Notes: generated from the letters alone by a model not told the origin. A stretch of DNA of 64,000 nucleotides from Pegoplata infirma (GCA_963921195.1 OY992537.1:34271410-34335409), one strand, 5' to 3'; positions 33,123 through 45,840 are shown, numbered from the stretch's first letter. A program made the numbers and translations.

Positions 33123-33266
33123 ATTTTTTTAAAAAATTGATTTAGAAAATTTTTGTGGTGCCTATGAAGCAAAATATTTTCAAAAAGCATGAAAAAAACA
33201 TAATTTTTCCAACATTTTGCTTCATAAGCACCACAAAAATTTTCTAAATCAATTTTTTTAAAAATT
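33123..33266. repeat. Strong hairpin, arms of about 50 bp
   Basis: Near-perfect inverted arms (33123-33175 and 33213-33266) with one mismatch in the GGTGCCTATGAAGC part; loop of about 37 bases. Possibly the core of a small foldback. Confidence 0.75.
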
Positions 33267-33624
33267 GAGCTTAAATATAAAAAATTATAAAATTATATTG
33301 TTTCATTCCGATTCAACTATGGATTTAAGAGTCTCACTTGGTTTTTGTACATTTGTTAAGCAAATTAAACATTTTTATATCAGAAGAATTTCAGAGTTCG
33401 TAAAAAAAAGGTTAAAAAAAAAATATTTTGACGTAACATTTTTTTCGAAAAAAAAAATTGTTGATAAAAAAAAATTCGATGAAGACAAAAACAAACAAAA
33501 AAAAAATTTTGAAAAAAAAATTGATAAAAAGAATTTTTTAATAAAAAAGAAAAAAAAATGCTGAGAAAAAGTTACTGAAAAAAAATTCTTGAAAAAAAAA
33601 AATGATGAAAAAAATAATTTAGAT
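33267..33624. other. A-rich low-complexity DNA
   Basis: From 33400 the sequence is AAAAAA runs with GATGA or TTGA words, similar to the minisatellites. The lysine-rich frame here is a by-product. Confidence 0.6.
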
Positions 33625-33627
33625 TAA

Positions 33628-34272
33628 AAACAAGTAAAATAGTTAAATTCGACTTGGCTGAATCTATGAATACCCTTTTTTAAGTGATAGTAAATTTTCT
33701 AACGTGAAAAAAATAACATTTTTGATTAGAAATATTTTATTTTGTGTAAAAAACCCTTTTTTTTAGTAACTAAAAAAAAAAAAAATAATTTTCTAAATTT
33801 TTTTTTTTTGAGTGTAAAATTTTTTTCGAGTGTATTTTTTTTTTAGTGTAAAAATATTTTTGAGTGACAAAAATATATTGTAACATATTTTTGTGACTTG
33901 CCAATGTTTTTAAAACCCATTTAATGGGTTTTCAACACGTGAATTTAAGATGTGTTAATCTGAAATTCACGGATTTGCTAATAACTTTTGAACCACTGGA
34001 CCAATTTGGCTGAAATTCAAAACGAACCAGGTCAGGGCAACGACAAATATATATGTCGGGCTTCAGCATCCTCAGAATTGCTTTTTGAAAGTAATCTTGT
34101 TTTTTATCTCGTAAATTCACGAAAAACCCTTGCCGAAATTCAGTCATTTGCTCATAACTTTTGAACCACTGGACCGATTTCGCTGGATTGCAATACCAAC
34201 CTGACCAGGTAAATGTCCAACATATATTCCAAACTTCAGGAGCCTCCTATATCACTGGAGTGGAGGGTATAA
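33628..34272 (-). mobile_element. DINE-1/INE-1-like element lacking its GTCY block
   Basis: Minus-strand copy of the 4177-4990 type. It has the end AAACAAGTAAAATAGTTAAA, the hairpin TTCGACTTGGCTGAA, and two TTTTGAACCACTGGACC blocks, and it ends at CACTGGAGTGGAGGGTAT. The microsatellite and the block beyond it are deleted compared with 4177-4990. Confidence 0.75.
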
Positions 34273-34282
34273 AAAAAACTTT

Positions 34283-35470
34283 TCATACGAAAAATCGATT
34301 TTTTATTTTTTTTTTTCTAAATCTTAAAACAAAATACGTTAAAAATATAAAATTAACTTAAAAAAAAACAATTTTTTCTCTGAAGAATTTTAAAACTTTT
34401 TCCGATGCCAAGTGACCAAAAATCATTAAAAAATCGATTTTTCGTACGAAATTCTTTTTTCAGAATTTTTTTCTCTGAAGAATTTCTCAATTTTTTCCGA
34501 GGCCAAAGGGACCAAAAAAACATTAAAAAATCGATTTTTGTATGAAAATTTTTTTTTTAAATTTTTTTATTTTTTTCTAAATCTTAAAGCAAACCAAAAT
34601 ACGTTAAAAATATAAAATTAACTTAAAAATAAAATTATTTTTTTTTTCTCTGAAGAATTTTTAAATTTTTTCCAAGGCCTAAATAAGTTGCCAAAAAACA
34701 TTAAAAAATCGATTTTTCGTTAAAAAAAAAAAATATTTTTTTTTTATTTTTTCTAAATCTTAAAGCAAACTAAAATACGTTAAAAAATAAATTTCTCAGA
34801 AAATTTTTTTAATTCTTTAAGAAGCAAAAGTGGCCAGAAAACATTAAAAAATCGATTTTTCGTGTGAGAAATCTTTTTAGAATTTTTTTTTTAATTTTTT
34901 TTTAATCTTAAAGCAAACGAAAATACGTTAAAAATATAAAATTAACTTAAAAAAAAAAAATTTTTCTCTGAAAAAATTTTCCATTTTTTCCGAGGCCAAA
35001 GTGGCCAGAAACAATAACAAATCGATTTTTCGTATAAAAAATTGTTTTTAGATTCTTTTTTATTTTTTTTCTAAATCTTAAAGCAAACCAAAATAAGATA
35101 AAAATATAAAATTAACTTAAAAACAAAATTTTTATTTCTCTGAAGAATTTTTAAATTTTTTTCGAGGCCAAAGTGGCCAAAAAACATAAAAAAATCGACT
35201 TTTCGTATGAAAATTTTTTTTAGACATTTTTATTTATTTTTTTAAATCTTAAAGCAATCCAAAATAAGATAAAAGTTGACTTAAAATAAAAAAAAATTTC
35301 TGAAGAAATTTTCCGAAGCCAAAATGGCAAAAAACATTAATAAATCGATTTTTCGTATAAAATTTTTTTTTAGACTTTTTTATTTTTTTCTAAATCTGAA
35401 AGCAAACCAAAATAATATAAAAATATCAAACTGACTTAAACATAAAAAAATCAATTTTTTTTTTTCATCA
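34283..35470. repeat. Satellite of about 150-190 bp, roughly seven units
   Basis: Each unit repeats AAAAAATCGATTTTTCGTAT, then CTAAATCTTAAAGCAAAC, ATATAAAATTAACTTAAAA, TCTCTGAAGAATTTT and CCGAGGCCAAAGTGGCC. The period varies because of A and T runs. It adjoins a DINE end on its left. Confidence 0.85.
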
Positions 35471-35774
35471 GAAAAAGATGAAAAACCGCTATTTTTTGTT
35501 GGAACTTGCAATCGTTTCAATTAGAAATTAGGTATAATAAGAGATTTTGCATTGTTAAGTTAATTTTTCATGAGATTTTCAATAAGTATTTAACAGGGAA
35601 TTTTGGAAAACCTTTAAACTTTAACAACGATTTACTCGAAATATTGTGAGCGGGATTTGGCCACATTGGCTTCCGAAAAGCTCAAGTAAAAGTATAATTA
35701 AAAATACAAAAAAAAATCTAAAATTTTTTAATTGCTTTTTTTTGAAAATATAAAGTTTTTGTTATTAAGAGCAA
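35471..35774. other. Unclassified DNA
   Basis: Spacer between the satellite and a truncated foldback copy; nothing recognised. Confidence 0.4.
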
Positions 35775-36050
35775 CTAAAACCCTATTACGTAAGCTTATC
35801 AAAACTAAAAAAAAAATTGTTTTAAACTTTTAGAGTAAGACCCCAACCAGCCTAAAATATTTTTTTTAATTGGCACTTTGGAACTGAAATACTTGTAGGA
35901 CCAAAATGAAAGTTTTTGTCATTAATAAGCTAATCAAGCTTAATTATAATAAAAGAGAAAAAAAAAATAAAAATCGATTTTTTTTTTCATTGTGTGAACT
36001 TTTTTTTTTAGACCCAATAATTAGGACCTGGTAGCGACACCTACCATAAT
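35775..36050. mobile_element. Truncated relative of the 26616-27738 foldback
   Basis: Matches one arm (about 27350-27620) with blocks AGTAAGACCCCAACCAGCCT, ATTAATAAGCTAAT and TCATTGTGTGAA. The opposite arm and both ends are missing. Confidence 0.75.
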
Positions 36051-37856
36051 TTTCCTTAAATGGGATTCGCTAATACATGGAAGAAAAACTTACCGCCAAA
36101 GAAATTTTCCCTATATATATGAAAAAAAATATTTATTTTTAAGATATATCACTCTTTTTTAGTTGAGGAAGTAATTTACTAAAAATTAGTTCATCATATT
36201 TATCTTCGTTAATTTGAGAAAGTTTTTTCCGCTATTTTAGTAAATTTTTCATAACTTGGGAAAAATATTGATTAATTTTTTTTTCACACTTGCTTGTGGG
36301 ATTCTCATTTGGTTTATTATTTGAAATATATGAATAAAAAAGCTTGATCTTGTATAACAAGTAATAAATTTAATGTTTACATTTTTTTCTACACTCAAAA
36401 AAAAGTATTGTAAAATTAGCAAAAAATATGGTTACAATTACAAAAAAAATCTGTTACATCGGTTACAATTACAAAAATTAGACGTTGCAAAAATTTTAGT
36501 AATATTAGCAAACTATTTTGCTAGTCAAAAAATTAGGAAAGAAATGGTAAAATTACAACAATACCGTTTTATATTGGTAAAAAATCAACCTTGTAAAAAA
36601 ATACTAAAAATTGTTTAGCCTATTTTGATTGTAGATTATTTTTTTACACCAGAACACTTTACACAAAATTTTTTTTCTTAAAACTAAGAAAAAAAAATTT
36701 TTACCATTTCTTTGCCAAAATTACTGTAAAACAGACAAGGAAAAAGTGTAAAACTTAAAACTCTTCAATGAAAAAAAACCAAAAGTATTTTTTCCAAAAA
36801 AATTTAATTCAATTTTTAAATAAATTTCCTACAAGTTTTAAATAAAACTCGGTACCGAGTTTTAAAAATAAAACTCCGAAATAAAAAGAGTTTTATTTTC
36901 ATACAATTAATTTTATTTTAAGTAACAAAAAATGTTTTTGGGTTTTAATTTTTTTTTGTAATATAGTTGATAATATGATAAAATATGACCTCACGAAATA
37001 GTAACATTACTTAAAATTAAATTCATCATATTTAAATTCATTGCTAATCCTAATAGAATTCTCATTTGTGAAAAAAAACTTTATATTAACGAAATATTGG
37101 ACTAAAAAAAGTGTTCTCTTAATATTTTGTTCGTTTTTTGCATAAAAAATAAAAAATAAGCACTCTTCAAAATTAACTGTATCAACTAAATACATTTTGC
37201 CCTCCTAATTCAAAATTTGCTTTAAATATTTATAGCGTTTACCGTTTTTATGATATTTGCGTTTAAAGATTCGAATAACCGCTAATTTAGTACTTTCTGT
37301 ACTTTCATTTTCGAAATACTCCAGACTGGAAATAAATATTGTAAACAAATTTAAGCATCAATGGTTTGTAGATTATTAAATTCTCTAATATATATCGTGA
37401 CCATTTTTTGAAATTTTGACCTAATTATGTTTTTTTGAAAGAAGAAAAATAATTTTTTTTAATTTTTTAAGTTTATATTAGCATAATTTTAACAAAAATC
37501 TATATTTTTCAAAAAATGGCCACGGTAAGTAATACAGAATTTAATAACCTAGAAATAAAGCAAAAAATCATCAAAATCGGTTCAGTAGATTTTTCTGTAC
37601 AACTGCAGCTGATTTTGTCTTTTAAAAAAAAGACTTAAGTGGTAACCCTGGAAATTCTTGTTGACCAAATTTTATGTAATAAAATTTTAAAAATATTACA
37701 ATAATTCATCTTGCAAATAAAAAAATAGAAATAAAAATTACTGCGTGTTTTAAAATTGCTCACGTTAAGACTAATTTTTTCCTTTATACCCCCTTAAACC
37801 TAAAGAAAACATTTAAGACGAGATAAATTATTTTTATCCTTACTTTAATATACATA
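36051..37856. other. Unclassified AT-rich DNA flanking a large foldback
   Basis: 36392-36770 is rich in TTACAATTACAAAAA words. The motif ACAGACAAGGAAAAA at about 36731 recurs inverted at about 43568. A perfect palindrome AAAACTCGGTACCGAGTTTT lies near 36845. These hint at an older element spanning about 36390-43760, split by the 37857-43337 insertion. Confidence 0.4.
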
Positions 37857-39344
37857 CAGTGGGCGACAATACATTGGAAACTTTTTTATAGTAGATGCAA
37901 TTTGTTAAATACAACGTTAACAATACTAAACGTTATAATTATCAAACAAGTATTATAAAAAAAAGTTATGTAGGTAATTTATCAAGCTTTAATTTAAGCT
38001 TAATAGCGTCCAGATTGGGAAAATAATGAATGTGTTACGTGGGTCGATGTGGAAAATAAAAAAATTTATAGCCATTTTTCAGAACATTTTTAAAAAATAT
38101 TTCCGAGTCGATTTTTCCCAAGTTAAAACATTAGAAATTTAAAAAAAGGTTCAATAGTTTTTATTCAGTGATCAAGTAATTTTTCCAACAACACAAACAA
38201 AAAGTGGAGTTTTTTAAGTACAGTAGCAAAAATCCAAATTTTTTGACCTCCAATTCTTTTGACCACCAATTTTTTGTTAACAAAGAAAAATTAAAATTAT
38301 CTTAATATATCCTTAGCATATACTTAAGTGTACTAAAATTACACTGTGCTACAAAAGACCAAAAATAATTTATGCAGGGGTTCTCATATGATAATTCGGG
38401 TTGGTTGGAGTCCATAGAGTACTGATATACTCATTGTTTTTCTGGATCACTTCGTTAAGTACGTTTTTTATTGGCAAATGTGTTGAAAAACGGAAATTCT
38501 TAAATTAAAATTTTAAAAAATTATTACTTTGTTAGTTTGTAACCGATTTTCGATTTTATGGATTTGTTTTAAAGGTATAGGTCTTACCTTTCAAACAAAA
38601 CAAAAATATTAAAAATCGATCAAGAATTGGCTGAGCTATGATCGCTTAAGTAAAAAAAAACGTATTTTTTGAAAAATTTGTCGTATTCTTTACACTCTAA
38701 GTTGAAAGTGCATCATTAAACAATTTTTTTAATTTTTTTGTAAAAAAGTATAGTAAAGTAGCTTTCCAAAACACCAAAAAACATAACAATCGGTTTAAAA
38801 ATGAATGAGTTATGCTAAGTTTTGTGATAGGACATTTTTAAATTTTTCCAGAAACGCTTGTAATTCAAGCATTATTCATAAATCTTGTTACTAGTAGTAA
38901 TTTTATGCGCATATGCATATAAACTAGAGATGGGAACGTAATTAGATTTGTGCGTGATTCACACATGATCAGAAGTGAGCGTGATTGAAAATTAATTTTA
39001 CTCACGTGGTTGTAGTGAGTGTCAGTGTGAGTGGAATAAAAAAATGGGCGTGTCAGTTACTTCCAAATCCTATTTAAAATTTTTTGGGTTTTTTTAAAAA
39101 ATATCAGTGTTACTTCTTAAACAAAAAAATATTGTGAATCGGTTGAAAACAGGCTAAGGTGCGCTTGTTTAAGTAAAAAACCTTTTTTGAAGAGTTATAC
39201 CTGCAACATTTTTATGACAAAAAACATTTGACATTTTTGAAACGAAATTGGTAAAATTGTGGGATCATTTGATGGAAATTTTATCTATTTATAAATATAC
39301 GTATAAGGCATTCCACACCAAATGTTCAGCGAAAAATAAAACAT

Positions 39345-41082
39345 GTGAACCGTAAATTTTTAAATGGGTTGTATGGATAGCCATGTGAGGCATTCCACAC
39401 CAACTGTTCCACTACAGAAAAACCATAGTGGTTTCAATGGGATATCATTTGCAAAGTATTCGCTCTTAGGGTACTAATAAATAACAAAAATAAAATTTAA
39501 GTTTTTTTCAAAAAGTGGGCCTTGTAAGCGTGGTCAAATATTGAAAATATCAAAAAAATATCAAACTTTTTTGCCTGAGTATTTATTCACGATCACGCAC
39601 GCTAATGAAAGAAAAAAAAATATTCAAGCACGATATTTTATTTTACTCAATCTCACGTGAACATCGTTACCGTAACTTATTTTTTTCTACTCACGTGTGC
39701 GTAAATGAGCGTGAGCAAAATAAAATATCGTGCGTGACTAAATTTTTTCTTTCATGGGCGTGTTTAATCGTTATTAAAAACTCACTCACGCTACCATCGC
39801 CTCTTAAAATATTTTTTAAGTATTGATATTACTCATACGCACACGTTTTAAATACCATTATTGTATAAAATAAGCGTGTTGCAATTTTTGAATTTTGATT
39901 TCTCGAAAACAAGGCAAAACACATCTCTAAAAATTTCTGATCAGATAGAAAATTCCTTTAACTTTTTTTAAAAAAATAAAAACAAAAAAAATTGCGGCAT
40001 GTTTTTTGATAAATAAAGTTTAAGTTTAAATTTAAAAAATTCAGAACTTCTTCTGAAAATGTTCCAATTTTTATTTTTTTAATTGATAGCCCATTCAAAA
40101 ATCTATAAACAGCTTTTGTCTTTAAGACTTTACTGTGTTTCATTTAATTTGCATAAATATTGAAGTAAAGATGCTCAGGCAAAAAAGTTAGATATTTTAA
40201 ATTTTTGACCACGCCTACAAGGCCCACTTTTTGAAAAAACTTAAATTTTGTTTTTGTTATTTAATAGTACCCTAAGAGCGAATACTTTGAAAATGATTTC
40301 ATATTGACACGACACAATTTTTTTTTTTTTTGCTGAACATTTGGTGTGGAATGCCTCATATATGGAGCTAAGAAAATTACGTTTTTGGTTGTTCAATTTT
40401 TCAAAAACTGGGCTATGGAGGCGTGGTCAAATATTGGAAAAATGGTCAAGTTTGTGTCAAGTTGCCTTGTTTAAATATATATCAAATAAAAACGAAATGC
40501 ACCAAAATCTCAAAAATTTACATTCTTGTATAGTTTTGTATCGACTATCGATTAAAATTTTTTTGGAAAATTTTCAGAACCCGTTCTGAAATTTTCCATT
40601 TTTTAAAAAAGTCAATTTATAAAAAATCCGGTCACTTTTGTTTTTTTTTGCAATTTTTTTTTTTAAAGATTAGATGTTTGTCTAGCAAGATTTTATTAAA
40701 AATTAAGAAAATCTATAAAAAAAAATTAAGAAGAAAAAAAAGTAATTTTTCTGATTTTCAAAATAAATTTTAAAAATTTAAAATAGTTTTTAAAAAAAAT
40801 TAATTTCAATTTGTGTTTTTGCTAATTTATGCCAAAATATGCATTAATATGCACTTAAAAGTTCGAAATATGCACAATATATGCATTTAAAATCAAAATA
40901 TGCAAAAATATGTATTTTCACCAAAATATGCAAAATATGCGAAAACAAATCGATGTCATTTAATGCAAATCTCTTGATTCGGAAAGATAATTGGTCGATA
41001 TCGTTTTTAGGCTTTCGACAAAAAACATGCATTTGCATGGAAATCTCACCCTAGTTATATAAAATACTTTTTTACCCGGGAC
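39345..41082. other. Centre of the foldback, no gene seen
   Basis: Contains nested inverted repeats with many ACGTGAG/CTCACG words at 39590-39850 and AATATGCA repeats at 40830-40945. Frames here are short and unlike known proteins. Confidence 0.5.
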
Positions 41083-41849
41083 TAGGGTTTCTATTCGGGA
41101 AAAAATTCCCGGGAATTCCCGGGAAATTTTTTTCTTAAAATCCCGGGATTTTTTCATCGGGAAATTTCGGGAATTTGTCAATAACTTTTTTTAAAAAAAT
41201 ACTACCATTTTGCCCATTTTAATACCATTTTTAATGATTTATTGAATTAAAATCAAAAATTATTGCAGAAAAATAGTTAGGCTTTGCCTTAGGTTGCATG
41301 AAAGTATTTTAAACAAACCAGCTTTCTAGCATAAAATTTTAGAAAAGTTAAATTTTTTAAAAGATGAATATTTAAATTTAAGGACTGGTATTTAAAACGG
41401 TTATTTTAGTAATTCGAAAGTTTTTCGAAATGCATCTTTAAAATAAAATGCTGATTATGATTGGTCAGCATTACTCGAATTTACCAAAAAGCTTTTACAA
41501 ACTCATAAATTTGAAAAACATAAATTCGTGAAAAAAAAACATTCTGTATGGAGTGAAAATAAGTGAAGGCAAATACGTTAACCCAGACAAGGTCCAATAC
41601 TTCTACAAAAATTAGATTTTTGTGAATTTTCTAAGTTTAAAATAGAAGTAAAGAAAACTATTTTACAAAAGAAGACATCTGAGGGTGTATTAAAAAGAAA
41701 AATGTGTCCATATTTTGAAAAATAATATTTTATATATGATAAGATTCGGAATTTATTTTAATCAAAAAATTCCCGGGAATTCCCGGGAATACAATTTTTT
41801 TAAAACTATTTCCCGGGAATTGAAAAAGTCCGGGAATTTAGAAACCCTA
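41083..41849. mobile_element. hAT-type MITE with CCCGGGAATT ends
   Basis: 767 bp. Inverted ends TAGGGTTTCTA, flanked by an exact 8-bp duplication CCCGGGAC (41075-41082 and 41850-41857). Both ends carry repeats of AATTCCCGGGAA. It has no transposase and is nested in the centre of the large foldback. Confidence 0.88.
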
Positions 41850-43339
41850 CCCGGGACCCATTGAAAAATTTTGGTACACAATTTTTTTCTCACTGAACAT
41901 TTGGTGTGGAATGCCTCACATGTATATTTATAAACAGGTAAAATTTCCATCAAATGATCCCACAATTTTACCAATTTCGTTTTAAAAAAACATGTTTGCA
42001 AGCGCACAGCTTTTTCTGTCATAAAAATGTTGCAGGTATAACTCTTCAAAAAAGGTTTTTTACTTAAACAAGCGCACCTTAGCCTGTTTTTAACCTATTC
42101 TCAATATTTTTTTGTTTAAGAAGTAACACTGATATTTTTTAAACCAACCCAAAAAATTATAAATAGGATTTGGAAGTAACTGACACTCCCATTTTTTTAT
42201 TCCACTCACACTGACACTCACTAACAACCACGTGAGTAAAATTAATTTTCAATCACGCTCACTTCTGATCATGTGTGAATCACGCACAAATCTAATTACG
42301 TTCCCATCTCTAGTTTATATGCATATGCGCATAAAATTACTACTAGTAACAAGATTTATGAATAATGCTTGAATTACAAGCGTTTCTAAAAAAAATTAAA
42401 AATGTCCTATCACAAAACTTAGCATAACTCATTCATTTTTTAACCGATTGTTATGTTTTTTGGTGTTTTGGAAAGCCACTTTACTATACTTTTTTACAAA
42501 AAATTCAAAAAAAATGTTTAATGATTCACTTTCAACTTAGAGTGTAAAGAATATGACAAATTTTTCAAAAAATTCGGTTTTCTTTTACTTAAGCGATCGT
42601 AGCTCAGCCAATTCTTCATCGATTTTTAATATTTTTGTTTTGTTTGAAAGGTAAGACCTATACCTTTAAAACAAATCCATAAAATAGAAAATCGGTAGCA
42701 AACTAACAAAGTAATAATTTTTTAAAATTGTAATTTAAGAATTTCCGTTTTCCAACACATTTGCCAATAAAAAACGTACTTAACGAAGTGATCCAGAAAA
42801 ACTATGAGTATATCAGTACTCTATGGATTCCAACCAACCCGAATTTTTATATGAGAACCCCTGCATATTTTTGGTGTAGCACAGTGTTATTAAACAATAA
42901 CATCTTTTCTTTGTTTAGAAACAATTGGTGGTCAAAAGAATTGAAGGTCAAAAAATGTGGATTTTTGCTACTGTACTTAAAAAATTCCACTGTTTGTTTA
43001 AGTTGTTGAAAAAATTATTTGATCACTGAATAGAATCTACTGGACTTTTTTTTAAATTTCTAATGTTTTAACTTGGAAAAAATCGACTCGCAAATATTTT
43101 TTAAAAATGTTCTGAAAAATATCTATAAATTTTTTCATTTTCCACATCGACCCTCGTAACAAATTCATTATTTTCCCAATCTGGACGCTATTAAGCTTAC
43201 ATTAAAGCTTGATAAATTACCTACATATCGTTTTTTTATAATACTTGTTTGATAATTATAACGTTTAGTATTGTTAACTTTGTCTTTAACAAAATTCATC
43301 TACTATAAAAAAGTTTCCAATGTATTGTCGCCCACTGTA

Positions 43340-43974
43340 TATAATTATTATTTTCAAAAATAATACCAAAATAAATTTCTTTTTATTTTTAAGGTAAAAT
43401 AAAACTCTTTTTTTTGAGAGAGTTTTATTTTTGAAATTATAAAACTCCAAAATTTTTTAGAGTTTTATATTTTCAAATAATAAAACACCAACAATTTTAA
43501 GAGTTTTATTTCAAAACAAAATTAAATTTGAATAATTTCAACATTATTTTAATAAAGTACGGAGTTTTTCCTTGTCTGCTGTAAAATAATAAAAAAAAAC
43601 AACCAAAAAAATTACGTAAAAAATTGTGTATTTTAGCAATAGTAAATTACCAAAAAGTTCTGTAAAAATTCTATTTTTACAAATTTGTTTGCCAAAGTTT
43701 AGTTGACGTAAATTGCAACACCTTTTACTAATATTTGACCAAGCTATTTTTTGAGTGTTTTAATGTTTTAATCACAATAAAGGCCTTGACTTTTGCGTGC
43801 TTTCCCATAGTCTGGGAAAAAAAGTCAAAGACAAAGTTTTTGTTGTAATTAAACTTTAAAAACTGATGAAATTCATTACTTGACTATAAAAAACAAAAGC
43901 TTTTTTATTTATAACAAAAAATGTACCTAATGAGAATTCTGTGTGTATTCACATGCAATTCTATAATTAAACCA
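43340..43974. other. Unclassified AT-rich DNA
   Basis: 43395-43520 has repeated AGAGTTTTATTTT and AAAACTC words, echoing 36840-36910 on the other side of the foldback. No gene. Confidence 0.45.
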
Positions 43975-44463
43975 CACACAGAAAACAAGGTAGTTGGAAA
44001 ACGATTAAGATTTTAGAAAGTCGATTACTAAAATTTAAATTCATTTGTAATTATATAATTTGTTTTATAAGAAGCGTTAGCCTATTGTAATAACCGAAGG
44101 AACTGTATTGTAACTAAATGAATCTCCTTACAATACTATTTTCGGTTGGCTAAACTAACAACAAATTAAAAAATCGTTATTAAAATTTTTAACCGGCACA
44201 ATAGTAAAAAAATATATTATTGGTCACAAAAATCAATAATTTGTTATTACAAAATATCTTTAGTTCCCTGAATTTGAAATGTCAAATAAAATAAAAATAT
44301 ATTCAATTAAAAAAATTAAAAGTTTATTTTCATAGAAACATGAAAAAAAAAATTTAAATAATTTAAAACAAACTTCAATCGAATGAAACTACGAAAATTA
44401 TACCATAATCATGTAAGTATTATAATAAATATAAAAAAAATGCAATTCTTTGAAATGAAAATG

Positions 44464-44740
44464 TTATAATCTTGCAGTTTCTTGGTCAGTAATTTCTATG
44501 AAATTTCCCTCAATAGCCATATTGGGGACAACTTTAGGAGAAAACGTTATCGAACATTGTGCATGGATGTTTATGTGAATAACATGCCGGTTTGTAATAG
44601 AAATCTTAATCTGGCTGTCATTATAAATACTTATTAATGTGCCTTTGAAATCCCAATAGAACTGGAACTGCTTTTACTCCGAAAAACTCAAGGAATGGGT
44701 CATTAAAATCATCATGTTCATATTGACAGTAAGTCGGGCT
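44464..44740 (-). pseudogene. Unknown decayed coding fragment
   Basis: On the minus strand a frame of about 66 codons ends with a stop at 44464. Its composition is protein-like (ISITNRHVIHINIHAQC, then VVPNMAIEGNFIEITDQ). A second frame immediately upstream (EHDDFNDPFLEFFGVKAVP) suggests one frameshift near 44660. There is no ATG and no recognised family. It lies inside the provisional TIR element and could be a transposase remnant or a captured exon. Confidence 0.3.
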
Positions 44741-44759
44741 ATTTTTTTGAAATATATGA

Positions 44760-45840
44760 AACGTAAAATCTCTCAGAATCAGATACTTTTTTAATAGAAA
44801 AAATGTCTCAGAATCTGAGACTTTTTCTATAGAAAAAATGTCTCAGAATCTAAGACTTTTTCTATAGAAAAAATGTCTCAGAATCTGAAACTTTTTCTAT
44901 AGAAAAAATGGAAAATGTCTCAGAAATTGAGACTTTTTCTATAGAAAAAATGTCTCAGAATCTGAGACTTTTCTTATAGAAAAAATGTCTTTTTCTTATA
45001 GAAAAAATGTCTTTTTCTATAGAAAAAATGTCTCAGAATCTGAGACTTTTTCTATAGAAAAAATGTCTCAGAATCTGAGACTTTTTCTATAGAAAAAATG
45101 TCTCAGAATCTGAGACTTTTTCTATAGAAAAAATGTCTCAGAATCTGAGACTTTTTCTATAGAAAAAATGTCTCAGAATTTGAGACTTTTTCTATAGAAA
45201 AAATGTGTCAGAATCTGAGACTTTTCTTGTAGAAAAAATGTCTCAGAATCTGAGACTGTTTCTATAGAAAAAATGTCTCAGAATAAGAGAATTTTTCTGA
45301 GACTTTTTCTATAGAAAAAATGTCTCAGAATCTGAGACTTAGACTTTGAAACATTTTTTCTATAGAAAAAAAGTCTCAGAATCTGAGACTTTTTCTACTG
45401 AAAACTTGTCTCATAATATGAGACTTTTTCTATAGAAAAAATGTCTCAGAATCCGAGACTTTTTCTATTGAAAACTTGTCTCATAATATGAGACTGTTTC
45501 TATAGAAAAAATGTCTCAGAATCTGAGACTTTTTCTATAGAAAAAATGACTCAGAATCTGAGACTTTTTCTATAGAAAACATGTCCCAGAATCTGAGACT
45601 TTTTCTATAGAAAAAATGTCTCAGAATGTGAGACTTTTTCTATAGAAAACATGTCTCAGAATCTGAGACTTTTTCGATAGAAAAAATGTCTCAGAATCTG
45701 AAACTTTTTCAATAGAAAAAATGTCTCAGAATCTAAGACTTTTTCTATAGAAAAAATGTCTCAGAATCTGAGACTTTTTCTGTAGAAAAAATGTTTCAGA
45801 ATCTGAGACATTTTCTACAGTAAAAATTAAACCTTTTTAT
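44760..45840. repeat. 35-bp satellite made of two palindromes
   Basis: About 30 units, mostly well conserved. Each unit joins the palindrome TCTCAGAATCTGAGA to the palindrome TTTTTCTATAGAAAAA, plus ATG. Variants are short deletions (for example near 44995) and single changes. Each unit can form two hairpins, and the array reads almost the same on both strands. A related, shorter array of CTCAGATTTTTTCTTAAAAA units follows at 45940-46060. Confidence 0.95.

Larger units (their letters stand above)
37857..43337. mobile_element. 5.5-kb foldback element with Tc1/mariner-like ends
   Basis: Ends CAGTGGGCGACAATACATTG in inverted copies, flanked by TA (37855-37856 and 43338-43339). Inverted arms extend about 1.47 kb (37857-39345 and 41877-43337) with high similarity. 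Both carry CACGTGAGTAAAA/TGAGCGTGA words and the hAT-like motif TAGAGATGGGAACG (38925 and, inverted, 42312). The 2.5-kb centre has further inverted pairs (39388-39590 and 40170-40355) and four copies of the motif ATTCCACACCAAATGTTC or its complement. No transposase frame was recognised. Confidence 0.8.

Noticed and set aside
38925..42312. Separate hAT element with TAGAGATGGGAACG ends inside the large foldback
   Set aside because: The bases outside both ends are inverted copies of each other, not direct repeats, so the motif is part of the palindrome rather than a later insertion.
44760..45840. CRISPR array
   Set aside because: Units are contiguous with no unique spacers, each unit is two palindromes, and the context is eukaryotic. 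It is a satellite.
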